Assembly (NCBI GenBank): GCA_945861625.1
Contig: CAMAVI010000026.1
Location: 1 to 39,073 of the forward strand
DNA from: Candidatus Sulfopaludibacter sp. SbA3
GTDB lineage: Bacteria; Acidobacteriota; Terriglobia; Bryobacterales; Bryobacteraceae
Direction: 5' to 3'
DNA length: 39,073 bases
Shown: positions 26,961-35,127 of the stretch, one piece after another
Layout of the letters: every line of letters starts with the position of its first letter
Numbering within the stretch: the first letter of the stretch is position 1
Translations under genes and position numbers: made by a program
Notes under the pieces: model-generated
Told to the model about the DNA's origin: nothing
Seen by the model: only the letters and a program-made list of their open reading frames with translations
The model's database searches: none

Positions 26961-28492
26961 CCTCTCCGCTCATGCCCCGCCCGATATCCTAAAGATCCCA
27001 GCACCTGCCGCGCCGTTACGCGATCGTCGAAATCAATCGTCCGGTCTTTCAATATCTGGTGTGTCTCATGGCCCTTCCCGGCCAGAATCACCACGTCTCC
27101 GGACCGGGCCTCCGCCAGCGCCCGTTGCACCGCTTTGCCGCGGTCCGGTTCGGCCACCGCGGGCGTGTCGAAACGCCGCAGCCCAACCATCACGTCGTTC
27201 ATGATGTCGAGCGGATCTTCGGAACGCGGATTGTCCGACGTCAGCACCACCAAATCGCTCAGTTCCGCCGCCGCCATGCCCATTAACGGGCGTTTGGTGC
27301 GGTCCCGGTCTCCGCCGCAGCCGAACAGCGTGATGACGCGGCCGGGCTCGGCCTGCTGCGAGGTCAGTTCGCGCGCCACCTGAATCACGTTTCGTAAGGC
27401 GTCGTCCGTGTGAGCGTAGTCGACCACCACCAGGAACGGCTGGCCGCGGTCCACCCGCTCGAAGCGCCCGGGAACCGGCGGGCAGGCTTGCATCGCCGCT
27501 GCGATCAGGCCGAGATCCAGACCATAGCTCAATCCCACGCCGGCAGCGGCCAGAATATTGGAGACGTTGATCCGCCCCACCAACGGTGATTGCACGGCTT
27601 GGCGCTTTCCTTGATACACGGCATCGAAATGCAGACCATCGAAGCCGGATCGGATGTTCTCGGCGCGCAGTTCCGCGGCGCCGTTCATGCCATACCAGAT
27701 CACATGACTCAACGGGGCGGAGGCCATCCCCGCGCTCGCCGGATCGTCGGCATTCAGGATCGCCCATTCAGGCGCTGGCGAATCGGCGGGAGCAAACAGC
27801 ATGCGTTTCGCCGCGGCATATTCTTCCATCGTGTGGTGAAAGTCCAAATGATCGCGCGTCAGGTTCGTAAAAGCCGCGGTGTGGAAGTGAATCCCATGGA
27901 CCCTGGCAAGGGCCAAAGCATGGGACGAAACTTCCATGGTCAAATACTGGCCGCCCGCTTCTTCCAACTCAGCCGCCAGCCGGATCACATCCAGCGATTC
28001 CGGAGTTGTATTGGCGGCTTCGCGGATTTCCCCGGCGATACGGTATTCGATCGTGCCGATCATCGCCGTGAGATTCCCGGCATGACGCAAAATCGCGTCG
28101 ATCAAGTAGGCCGTGGTGGTCTTGCCGTTGGTCCCGGTGACTCCAGTGAACTGAATGCGCTCGTCCGGCTTGCGATAGAAATTACGAGAGGCCATCGCCA
28201 ATGCCTGGCGGCCGTGCTCCACTTGAATCCAGCGCGAAGCGAGTTCGCCATTTTCTTCCGGCGGAGGCAGCTCACTGGCGACCGCGCATGCACCCTTTGC
28301 CAGGGCGTCCCGCGCGAACTGCCGCCCGTCGACGCGTGACCCTGGAAACGCGAAAAACAAAAAATCCTTTCCTGCTCCGCGCGAATCGTATTCGATGCCC
28401 GCAACACGGCGCGCCGCCGCTTCCGCGGACAGTGTCCCGCGCAATCTCACGCCGCTCAAAACCTCGCCTAAGGCCATCCCGGAGGAGGTCAT
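26957..28492 (-). CDS. murE: UDP-N-acetylmuramoyl-tripeptide synthetase, meso-diaminopimelate type
   Basis: A 511-aa cytosolic Mur ligase adding the third residue of the stem peptide. The P-loop GVTGTNGKTTT is at 117-127, the UDP-MurNAc site includes NTTPESLD, and the catalytic region has MEVSSHALALARV and TNLTRDHLDFHHTMEEY. The motif D420-N-P-R423-S-E425 is the one known to select meso-diaminopimelate over lysine, so the peptidoglycan is probably DAP-type, as expected for a diderm. It starts 18 bp after ftsI; an ATG five codons inside is an alternative start. Confidence 0.97.
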   Translation of the reverse strand: MTSSGMALGEVLSGVRLRGTLSAEAAARRVAGIEYDSRGAGKDFLFFAFPGSRVDGRQFARDALAKGACAVASELPPPEENGELASRWIQVEHGRQALAMASRNFYRKPDERIQFTGVTGTNGKTTTAYLIDAILRHAGNLTAMIGTIEYRIAGEIREAANTTPESLDVIRLAAELEEAGGQYLTMEVSSHALALARVHGIHFHTAAFTNLTRDHLDFHHTMEEYAAAKRMLFAPADSPAPEWAILNADDPASAGMASAPLSHVIWYGMNGAAELRAENIRSGFDGLHFDAVYQGKRQAVQSPLVGRINVSNILAAAGVGLSYGLDLGLIAAAMQACPPVPGRFERVDRGQPFLVVVDYAHTDDALRNVIQVARELTSQQAEPGRVITLFGCGGDRDRTKRPLMGMAAAELSDLVVLTSDNPRSEDPLDIMNDVMVGLRRFDTPAVAEPDRGKAVQRALAEARSGDVVILAGKGHETHQILKDRTIDFDDRVTARQVLGSLGYRAGHERRG

Positions 28493-28510
28493 GGCTCTGC
28501 CTCCGACCTT

Positions 28511-30670
28511 TCACCGGGTAAAGTGAACCCGGATTCGCGTCCCCGGCGCGAGAACGCTGCCTGGCGCCGGATCCTGCGCCCGCGCCATGCCGTTCCCTTG
28601 CACCTCCACCACCATTCCCGATGCGGTCGACTCTTCCAGCACCGCGCGCAGCGTCATCCCCCGCAGGTCCGGAACCTTCGGGCCGAATGCCGCGCGCGAA
28701 CTGAAAAAAGGCCGCCGGTCCAAAGTAGCCTCCACAACCGGAGTTGCCGACGCACTCTGGACCGGCGGGGTGTCGGAGTGTACAACTTGTGAGCGCACCG
28801 GAGCGGCAGCTACCGCCTGCCCCTTCTTGTGCGAATAACTTGTTCCATCGGAAACATCGAGCGGGGCCGTGTTGCTCAGACCCGCAATCGCTAAATCGTT
28901 GCCGTCCGCTGGATCCGCCTTGGCCAGGCGCACCGTTGTATCCGGCAGATCTTTCGGCACGTCCAACATGCGCAATCCGGAAGTGGCCACCTGGCGGAAC
29001 ACCGGCGCGGCCACGGGACCGCCGTATCCCGCCGTGCCGCCCGACGTTCCAATCAGCGTTACCGCAATCACGACTTGCGGATTGGAGACGGGCGCAAAAC
29101 CCAGGAAGCTCGCGTTGTAGTGATGCGTGTAAGCCTTGGCGTTGAAATCGTAAATCTGGGCCGATCCAGTCTTTCCGCCCGATGTGTAACCACGCAGGTT
29201 CGCCAGCCCCTTGCCGGTGCCGTGCAATACCACGCCTTCCATCATCTGGCGCATCTGGATGGCGGTTTCCGATTTGACGATGCGCTCCGGCTTTTCCGCC
29301 GTGGTGCGCTCCAGCGGACCACCCGGCTTCTGCCGCGCCAGGATCAGCCGTGGCTTCACCCGCATACCGCCATTGGCCACTACCGCGCCCGCCAGCGCCA
29401 GTTGAATCGATGTCGTGCCAATCTCGTGACCCATGGCTACCGAGCCGATTGAAGCGGGTTCCCACTGATTCAGACGCCGCAGCATGCCCGCCGATTCGCC
29501 GGGCAGTTCTATGCCGGTCTTGCGGCCAAAGCCAAATTTCCGGACATAGTCGTACAGCCTCTGCTCGCCCACTTTCAACCCAACTTGGATGGCGCCGATG
29601 TTACTGGACTTCGCCAACACATCCGCCATGCTGAGCGAAGAATACCGGTTGTGATCGTGAATCACGCGGCCGAACAAATTAATCATGCCGTTGCCGCAGT
29701 TGATCATCGTATCCGGCGTCAGATGGGTGGTTTCCAGCGCGGCTGCCAGCGTGATGACCTTGAATACGCTGCCCGGCTCGAAGGGAGTGGTGACCGCGAG
29801 GTTGCGGCGCGCTCCTTCTACTTCTTTACCCTTGCGCTTTCCCGAACCGCCATTGGGATCGTAGGTTGGGTAGTTGGCCATGGCCAGCACGTCGCCGGTA
29901 TATGGGTTCAGCACCACAATCGAACCGGTCTTGGCGCCCGTTTTCAGCGCCGCTGCTTCCAGCGCGCGTTCGGCGTCGTACTGCAGGTTGGAATCGATGG
30001 TGAGCGTCAGATCCGTACCGGGTTCGGGCTGCCGCGACACCACGGAATCATACGCCGTCTGGCGGACATCCTTGTAGACCCGCGCCAGGCCCGGCCGGCC
30101 CCCCAGTTCGTCATCGAAGCTCATCTCGATGCCGCCATTGCCATGCTCCAGCGTATCGTCGGGATCCACAATACCCGTGGAGCCGATCACGTGCGCGGCC
30201 AGTTGCCCGTGCGGATAGAAGCGCCGCATTTCCGAACGGAATTCCAGCCACTCAAACGGCAAACTCCGCACCCGCGCGGCTTCTTCGGCCGACACTTTCC
30301 GCTTCACCCACAGGAATCCGGCATTGCGGGCCTTGGCCATTACAATGCGCTTGTAGAGGCCCGCGCGGTCCACGTCCAGCACGCGCGAAAGAATATCGGC
30401 GGCCACGCCGGGGTCCGGAATTTTCAGCGGGTTAACACAGATGGATTCAGCCGGCAGTGTCTTGGCCAGCGGCTGCCCCGCGCGGTCAAAGATCGTGCCG
30501 CGCAAGGCTGGGATTTCTTCGCTCTTCTGTTGTTGCTGCTGCGCCAGCCGCAGCAACTCATCGTGGTGGAATACTTGCAGCATGACCAGGCGCGCGAAAA
30601 TCGCGCTCACCCACAGCAACAAGATCCACAGCAGCCATCGCAGCCGCCGGGTTGAGAGAGTCTCCGGCAT
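28511..30670 (-). CDS. ftsI: Penicillin-binding protein 2 / FtsI-type transpeptidase with C-terminal PASTA domain
   Basis: A 719-aa bitopic division transpeptidase. TM helix at about 11-32, dimerisation domain with RGTIFDRAGQPLA (57-69), and transpeptidase domain with S301-V-F-K304, SSN (355-357) and K500-T-G-S503. The last 60 residues (KVPDLRGMTLRAVLEESTASGM to GTRIRVHF) form one PASTA domain, so the protein is longer than Escherichia coli FtsI and resembles SpoVD/Pbp2x-type proteins. A Ser/Thr/Pro-rich linker (about 580-655) separates it. It forms the septal synthase with FtsW. Confidence 0.96.
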   Translation of the reverse strand: MPETLSTRRLRWLLWILLLWVSAIFARLVMLQVFHHDELLRLAQQQQQKSEEIPALRGTIFDRAGQPLAKTLPAESICVNPLKIPDPGVAADILSRVLDVDRAGLYKRIVMAKARNAGFLWVKRKVSAEEAARVRSLPFEWLEFRSEMRRFYPHGQLAAHVIGSTGIVDPDDTLEHGNGGIEMSFDDELGGRPGLARVYKDVRQTAYDSVVSRQPEPGTDLTLTIDSNLQYDAERALEAAALKTGAKTGSIVVLNPYTGDVLAMANYPTYDPNGGSGKRKGKEVEGARRNLAVTTPFEPGSVFKVITLAAALETTHLTPDTMINCGNGMINLFGRVIHDHNRYSSLSMADVLAKSSNIGAIQVGLKVGEQRLYDYVRKFGFGRKTGIELPGESAGMLRRLNQWEPASIGSVAMGHEIGTTSIQLALAGAVVANGGMRVKPRLILARQKPGGPLERTTAEKPERIVKSETAIQMRQMMEGVVLHGTGKGLANLRGYTSGGKTGSAQIYDFNAKAYTHHYNASFLGFAPVSNPQVVIAVTLIGTSGGTAGYGGPVAAPVFRQVATSGLRMLDVPKDLPDTTVRLAKADPADGNDLAIAGLSNTAPLDVSDGTSYSHKKGQAVAAAPVRSQVVHSDTPPVQSASATPVVEATLDRRPFFSSRAAFGPKVPDLRGMTLRAVLEESTASGMVVEVQGNGMARAQDPAPGSVLAPGTRIRVHFTR

Positions 30671-30680
30671 TCAGTACCCG

Positions 30681-31193
30681 CTATTTCTCCCCAGTAGTTT
30701 TCTGGCCGAAAGGCCCCTCATTGAGAGCCCGCTCGTTTAAAGCAACGGCCGAACCGTCTTTCGAATCCAAATACACAACTTTCTGCGCCTCCGGATCGAT
30801 GAACTGCTGCATGCGCGCCAGCTCTTCCATCCGCGCGGGCGACAGAAGCTGCGCCTCCTGCATTTCCAGCGATGCCTCCTGGCTGGCTAGGCGCCGGGCT
30901 TCATCCTTTAACGATTGCAGCTGGTAACCGGCCAACAGGCCGTAGGCGCTCGGCAAAAGCACGCCAACCAGCAGCATGGCGGCCACACCCACGGAGCCGA
31001 TCATCTTCCAGCACACGCCACCCGCCTTCGGGTCCGCTTGCCGCACCACGCGGCTGTTATCGATGCGCTTGGCGAAAAAGTAGATGTCTTCGCTGGGGAA
31101 AGCGCGCACCGGAACAGTCGCCTTCGCTCTCGCGGCGCTCCGCGGAGCTTCGTGGCCGGTCAGTCTGCTGTATACGGTTGCTAGAGCTGCCAT
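30681..31193 (-). CDS. ftsL: FtsL-like cell division protein
   Basis: A 170-aa bitopic protein: a cytoplasmic N-terminus of about 62 aa, one membrane helix at about 64-88 (MIGSVGVAAMLLVGVLLPSAYGLLAG), then a coiled coil (LQSLKDEARRLASQEASLEMQEAQLL) and a segment RMEELARMQQFIDPEAQKVVYL typical of FtsL ends. The sequence is poorly conserved in general, so the call rests on topology and position between rsmH and ftsI. It probably forms the FtsQLB activation complex. It is separated from rsmH by 170 bp, the widest gap in the cluster. Confidence 0.82.
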   Translation of the reverse strand: MAALATVYSRLTGHEAPRSAARAKATVPVRAFPSEDIYFFAKRIDNSRVVRQADPKAGGVCWKMIGSVGVAAMLLVGVLLPSAYGLLAGYQLQSLKDEARRLASQEASLEMQEAQLLSPARMEELARMQQFIDPEAQKVVYLDSKDGSAVALNERALNEGPFGQKTTGEK

Positions 31194-31227
31194 GGTTCTC
31201 GTTTCCTCTCCGGCGGCGGGTCAACCC

Positions 31228-31267
31228 TCAGCCCCGGACACCGGGGGAGGAAAGTGTCCGTGGCTGA
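31228..31267. other. Strong hairpin in the rsmH-ftsL gap
   Basis: Bases 31228-31241 pair with 31254-31267: 13 of 14 positions are complementary around a 12-nt loop rich in G/A. On the coding (minus) strand it lies 34 nt before the ftsL ATG. No T-run follows on that strand, so it is not a standard terminator; an RNA processing or stability element is possible. Confidence 0.6.
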
Positions 31268-31287
31268 ACGCTGCCGCTGCATTCTCC

Positions 31288-31385
31288 GCTAAATCATTCC
31301 CACCGCGCACAACGCATTCGCTGTGCATTCTTCTCTTGCCGCGCACAACGCATTCGCTGTGCGCTAAATAATCTCCACCGCGCGC
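31288..31385. repeat. Degenerate duplication downstream of rsmH, with two 24-bp direct repeats
   Basis: A 24-bp sequence (CCGCGCACAACG... ...GCTGTGC) is present identically at 31303-31326 and 31339-31362, a period of 36. Each copy ends in near-complementary GCGCACA/TGTGC(GC) arms. In addition, the rsmH stop region (from 31363, GCTAAATAATCTCCACCGCG) has a diverged copy at 31288 (GCTAAATCATTCCCACCGCG). The gap thus seems built by local duplication. Confidence 0.8.
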
Positions 31386-32224
31386 AGCTTTGCCGAACGC
31401 GACGGCGGATTGTCCCGAATCTCTTCTTCCGTGGGCCGCACCACGTGGCGCGTCAAAATCCGCACGCGTCCGGCCTTGCCCCACGCCTGAAACGCCTGCT
31501 TGACCCTGCGGTCTTCCAGCGACATGAACGTCAGCACCACCGCCCGCCCGCCGGGCTTCACCATCTGGGGAATGGCTGCTAACAGTGCGTCCAACTCTTC
31601 GTTTTCCTGATTCACCGCGATGCGCAGCGCCATGAAGGTCTGCGTCGCGGGATGGAGCTTGCCCGTACGAGGCGCGGTGTTTTCGATCAGCCTGGCCAAC
31701 TGACCCGTCGTTACGATCGGCCGCGCCCGCACGATTGCTCTGGCTATTTGCCGGCTCCTCCTTTCCTCGCCGAGTTGATAAATCAAATCGGCGAGCTGTT
31801 TTTCCGATTCGTAGTTCACGATATCCGCCGCCGTCTGGCCCTGGCCGCGATCCATGCGCATGTCCAAAGGGCCGTCGGCCATCAGGGAGAATCCCCTTTC
31901 TCCCTCCGTCAGCTGATACCGCGATACACCCAAGTCCGCTAGCAGCCCGTCCAGTTGTGTTATTTTTTCCGCCGCCAGCGTCTCTCCCACCAGGGAAAAC
32001 CTTGCATGGTGATAACGGATGCGCGCCGCGCAATCCGCCGTGTTCTCTTTCGCGCGCGCCAGGCTCTCCGCATCGCGGTCGCAGGCAAGTACGAGACCCG
32101 TAGTCAAATGACGCGCGATCGCACCCGTGTGCCCGCCCAATCCGCACGTTGCGTCCAGGTAGATTCCGTCCGGACGTATCGCGAGGTATTCCACACACTC
32201 GCGCAACATGACCGGAACGTGCAT
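31364..32224 (-). CDS. rsmH: 16S rRNA (cytosine(1402)-N(4))-methyltransferase
   Basis: A 286-aa SAM-dependent methyltransferase (MraW) modifying C1402 in the ribosomal P site. The N-terminus HVPVMLRECVEYL is family-typical, the SAM motif is DATCGLGGHTGAIA (24-37), and other hallmarks are LLADLGVSRYQL, GFSLMADGPLDMRMD and ALRIAVNQENEELDALL. The C-terminus PPSRSAKLRAVEII is canonical. It is slightly shorter than the usual 300-315 aa. It starts 9 bp after mraZ. Its 3' end appears partly duplicated in the following gap. Confidence 0.96.
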   Translation of the reverse strand: MHVPVMLRECVEYLAIRPDGIYLDATCGLGGHTGAIARHLTTGLVLACDRDAESLARAKENTADCAARIRYHHARFSLVGETLAAEKITQLDGLLADLGVSRYQLTEGERGFSLMADGPLDMRMDRGQGQTAADIVNYESEKQLADLIYQLGEERRSRQIARAIVRARPIVTTGQLARLIENTAPRTGKLHPATQTFMALRIAVNQENEELDALLAAIPQMVKPGGRAVVLTFMSLEDRRVKQAFQAWGKAGRVRILTRHVVRPTEEEIRDNPPSRSAKLRAVEII

Positions 32225-32233
32225 ACATGACCG

Positions 32234-32689
32234 CTATTTCAATCCCTTCTTCTCCAGCGTCTTCACCTTGTCGCCCAGATTCGCCAGCGCGCGATTGAGG
32301 CGCCCCTCGTGCACGGCCTTGCTCGCCACGTTGATCCGCCCGTGGTAACAGTCGAGCCACACCGGCTGCGCTTCCAGCGCCAGTTTGCGCCGCAACTCCG
32401 TGGGCACCAGGACCCGGCCCTGCGCGTCGATCTCGGAATCGCCGCCGTAGTATTTCGCGATGTAGGCGACGTCTTCGGCCTGCTCGGCCAAGTCGCCCGC
32501 GTTGGCAAACAAAGTTTCGTTCGACTTCCACACCGAAATGGGGTAGATTCGAGCTAGCTGCAGATCCATCGTGGTGATAAAGACCTTGTCCACATCCAGC
32601 TTCTTGAGGTATTCCAGGAATTCGGCCGGCAGTTTGAGGCGCCCCTTGTCGTCGACCCGCGCCTGGGCGATCGAATGCGGCGGCTCCAC
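32234..32689 (-). CDS. mraZ: Transcriptional regulator MraZ
   Basis: A 151-aa AbrB-like regulator with two SpoVT-AbrB repeats: ARVDDKGRLKLPAEFLEYL and SEIDAQGRVLVPTELRRKL. It represses its own dcw operon in the species studied and antagonises RsmH when overproduced. The frame is open to a GTG at 32776, but that would put the start inside the predicted operator. GTG 32689 (MEPPHSIAQARVDDKGR) gives the usual MraZ length and N-terminus, with GCGGGG upstream. The protein likely forms a ring-like oligomer that reads regularly spaced boxes, which are present upstream. First gene of the cluster. Confidence 0.9.
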   Translation of the reverse strand: MEPPHSIAQARVDDKGRLKLPAEFLEYLKKLDVDKVFITTMDLQLARIYPISVWKSNETLFANAGDLAEQAEDVAYIAKYYGGDSEIDAQGRVLVPTELRRKLALEAQPVWLDCYHGRINVASKAVHEGRLNRALANLGDKVKTLEKKGLK

Positions 32690-32730
32690 GCCAGCAACCC
32701 CGCTGGGAACCCCGTTGACGCCGTTTCCTG

Positions 32731-32777
32731 CCACTTGATCTGCCACTTTACACCACAATGGACCACTTCGGTCCACT
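32731..32777 (-). promoter_or_regulatory. Five MraZ-type boxes (GTGG repeats, 10-bp period)
   Basis: On the minus strand AGTGG occurs at 32777-32773, 32767-32763, 32747-32743 and 32735-32731, with TGTGG at 32757-32753. Steps are 10, 10, 10 and 12 bp. The layout matches known MraZ operators (short G-rich direct repeats once per helix turn). The boxes fall just after the predicted transcription start of mraZ. Confidence 0.8.
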
Positions 32778-32778
32778 C

Positions 32779-32808
32779 AGTGTAAGCTAAGGCTCGGCAG
32801 GTTGGCAA
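32779..32808 (-). promoter_or_regulatory. Candidate dcw promoter upstream of mraZ
   Basis: On the minus strand TTGCCA (32808-32803) and TACACT (32784-32779) are separated by 18 bp. The start of transcription would fall near 32772, at the first MraZ box, leaving a leader of about 80 nt before the GTG at 32689. Confidence 0.55.
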
Positions 32809-32876
32809 GAGTTTTGTTTACAGGGGCTTGAATGTTCCCCTTGTCTTCGCCTAGTCGCGCGAAAAAACACATCCGT

Positions 32877-32960
32877 AATCCGCTTGCTCACGCTCGCGGC
32901 TCGGTAAGTCGCCTAGTGTCAACAACCGTTTCCGAGCCGCGACGGTTACGGAGCGGTCAA
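32877..32960. repeat. Intergenic inverted-repeat element (reads NPLAHARGSV in one frame)
   Basis: The gap from 32809 to 33005 holds no gene. CGCGGCTCGG (32895-32904) and CCGAGCCGCG (32932-32941) form a perfect 10-bp inverted repeat around a 27-nt loop. The plus frame from 32877 reads NPLAHARGSV. I recall this peptide in many spurious annotations from acidobacterial genomes, suggesting a dispersed non-coding repeat. Copy number cannot be seen here. Confidence 0.6.
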
Positions 32961-33005
32961 CTGGCGGTTTCCCGCAACCCGCTAAAGCGCATTCTTATTG
33001 CGGCT

Positions 33006-33443
33006 TCAGGCGGGGGCTCCACCCAAGGCCTGGCTCAGCACCTGTTTTTCCAGAGAATAGCTCATCCGCTCCAGCGCCTCTTCGGGAGAAAGCCAGACGG
33101 CCTCCGCCACTTCTCGTCGGTCCTCGATCCCGCGCGAACGCCCCTGCGGTTGCATTTTCCAGAAATGGACCAGCTTGGGCCGGCCCTTCACCAGGTAACG
33201 AATGGAACTCAGCGCATCGCCCAGCGTGACTTCATAGCCGGTCTCTTCGCGGACCTCGCGCATGGCCGCTTGCTCGGGGCTCTCACCCGCTTCCAGCTTG
33301 CCCTTCGGTAAAGCCCAGTCGTCATACCGCGGACGGTAAACCAGCAATACCTGTACTTTTCCCCCATGCTCGCGAAGCAGCACGCCCCCGGCCGCTGAAA
33401 TCGGGTCTTTACTTGCCGGGTTGCTGCTTGCCGGATCGCTCAT
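33006..33443 (-). CDS. Nudix hydrolase
   Basis: A 145-aa Nudix hydrolase. The full Nudix box G-x5-E-x7-REUxEExGU runs from G48 to Y70 (GKLEAGE, then REVREETGY), preceded by RYDDWALPKGK, common in diadenosine-polyphosphate and 8-oxo-dGTP-type hydrolases. It cleaves a nucleoside diphosphate linked to another group; the substrate cannot be read from sequence. ATG 33443 forms a 4-bp ATGA overlap with the upstream M28 peptidase stop. An earlier in-frame start (33494) would lie inside that gene. Its 3' end is followed by the NPLAHARGSV repeat and the dcw promoter. Confidence 0.9.
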   Translation of the reverse strand: MSDPASSNPASKDPISAAGGVLLREHGGKVQVLLVYRPRYDDWALPKGKLEAGESPEQAAMREVREETGYEVTLGDALSSIRYLVKGRPKLVHFWKMQPQGRSRGIEDRREVAEAVWLSPEEALERMSYSLEKQVLSQALGGAPA

Positions 33444-35077
33444 TTCACTCCGCTGGCCGTTCGCGCGGCCAGAAACTCGTCTCCCGCATGCCACGTGGGC
33501 AGCGTGGGCAGGTTTGCCGCGTTCATGTTGATCACGAACCCGAAGCGGCCATATGCCTCCATGGCGGCGAAGTCCCAGTCGTCACGGTATTCATCGGACG
33601 GCTGGTGGTAGCGCGCCTCGGTGTATTCATCGGCCAGTTTCTGGCCCGAGCCCGCGGGCTGGCCCAGCAAGTCGTGGCCGGAGTCAACCGAGAAAGCGGG
33701 GATGCCCACCCGCGCGAAGGAAAAATGATCGGAGCGGTAGTAGCTGCCCGCGAACGGCCGAGGGTCGGGCGCGAGCATGAAGTTGAAGCGCCGCGCGGCT
33801 TCCTGCACCAGCGGAAACGCCGTCGTGCGCTCGGCGCCGCGCATCAAGACATCTCGCGTGCGGCCGCGCGGAGGCAGCGAATCGTAATTGATCGCCAGCG
33901 CCGTCTTGCCCGCCGGAATCGCGGGATGCTCGCCATAATATTGCGACCCGAGCAAGCCCGACTCTTCCGCCGATACCGCCAGGAACAGCGCGGAGCGGCG
34001 CGGCTTCTGCGGCAACGCGGCCCACGCGCGCGCCAGCTCCAACAGTACGCCGCAACCCGTCGCGTTATCCTGCGCGCCGTTGTATATCGCATCGCCGCGG
34101 ACCGGATCGCCCACGCCCAGGTGGTCCCAGTGCGCGCTGAAGATCACCGCTTCGCTCTTCAACTGCGCGTCGCTTCCTTCCACCTTGCCAATCACGTTGC
34201 GCGTTTCCACCTCGCGGATCTTGGCCGGAGCGCGAATGTGAAAGCGTAACGGCAGGGGCTGCGCGCGGAACCCGCGAGTGTCCGCCATCGCCAGCAGTTC
34301 CTGGGCTTTCTTGCCGAGCGAGGACGCGATGCGGTCACCAGCCTCCGTAGTCACCCAGCCGGCAAACCCTAACGCTTGCGCGCCCGGCGCCAGCTTCATC
34401 GCCAGATCCTCGCGCGACCATGAGGAACGCACCACGTTCCATCCGTAGCTCGCCGTGGGAGTCGTATGAATAATCAGGACACCGGCAGCGCCGCGGCGCG
34501 TGGCTTCTTCGTACTTATAGCTCCAGCGTCCGTAATAGGTCAGCGCGTCGCCGGTAAAGAATTTCGGATCTTTCGAAGGCGGCTCGCCGGTGAACAGCAC
34601 CACCACTTTGCCGCGCGCGTCGACGCCCCGGTAGTCGTCCCACTGATATTCCGGCGCCACGATGCCGTGGCCCACGAACACGGCGTCGGCGTCCACCTCC
34701 GCGTCTGGCTTCTGCTGAAACGTCACGCCGACAAAATCGTCAAGCCACTTGAAGGTGACCGCTGGGCCGCTGCCCGGTGCTGTCGACTGCGCCGTCATCT
34801 GCGTGGCCTCCTGCGGCAGAGCGCCAACTAAAGTGAATTTCTGGAAGTAGGTCCCGTTGTCGCCGGCAGGTTTCAAGCCGGACAGCGCGAACTGCGCGGC
34901 GATGTATTCAACCGCAAGATCTCCGCCGCGCGTGCCCACGCCCCGGCCTTCCAGTAAGTCGCTCGCCAGGAACTTGACGTGCGAGCGCATGCGCTCACCC
35001 GAGAGTTCATTCACCTGGGCGCTCAGTACAAATGCGGCCAGAAACGCCGAAACAACCACCCACTTCATGAGCGCCAT
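33440..35077 (-). CDS. Secreted M28-family zinc peptidase with PA domain
   Basis: A 545-aa aminopeptidase-like protein with an N-terminal signal peptide (MKWVVVSAFLAAFVLSAQ). A PA (protease-associated) insert lies at about 125-290 (VFVGHGIVAPEYQWDDY, KVVVLFTGEPP, RGAAGVLIIH). The catalytic domain has the two-zinc set H316 and D318 (SAHWDHLG), D337 (AQDNATG), E371-E372 (SAEESG), D399 (NYDSL) and H451 (YRSDHFSF). It probably releases amino acids from peptides in the periplasm or outside. A nearby ATG at 35068 is an equal start choice. It is divergent from the glycosyltransferase gene, with a 50-bp gap, and is coupled to the Nudix gene. Confidence 0.92.
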   Translation of the reverse strand: MALMKWVVVSAFLAAFVLSAQVNELSGERMRSHVKFLASDLLEGRGVGTRGGDLAVEYIAAQFALSGLKPAGDNGTYFQKFTLVGALPQEATQMTAQSTAPGSGPAVTFKWLDDFVGVTFQQKPDAEVDADAVFVGHGIVAPEYQWDDYRGVDARGKVVVLFTGEPPSKDPKFFTGDALTYYGRWSYKYEEATRRGAAGVLIIHTTPTASYGWNVVRSSWSREDLAMKLAPGAQALGFAGWVTTEAGDRIASSLGKKAQELLAMADTRGFRAQPLPLRFHIRAPAKIREVETRNVIGKVEGSDAQLKSEAVIFSAHWDHLGVGDPVRGDAIYNGAQDNATGCGVLLELARAWAALPQKPRRSALFLAVSAEESGLLGSQYYGEHPAIPAGKTALAINYDSLPPRGRTRDVLMRGAERTTAFPLVQEAARRFNFMLAPDPRPFAGSYYRSDHFSFARVGIPAFSVDSGHDLLGQPAGSGQKLADEYTEARYHQPSDEYRDDWDFAAMEAYGRFGFVINMNAANLPTLPTWHAGDEFLAARTASGVK

Positions 35078-35127
35078 CTTAGCGCACCCGTAACCGCTTC
35101 GATTACAATTTGATCTAACGCGCCTCC

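Noticed and set aside
31221..32531. 436-codon frame over rsmH and mraZ ends
   Set aside because: Arg/Gly-rich out-of-frame reading of two real genes; it extends into the repeat gap only by chance.
35104..35109. TACAAT as -10 box for the GT2 gene
   Set aside because: No acceptable -35 hexamer 16-18 bp upstream; not reported as a feature.
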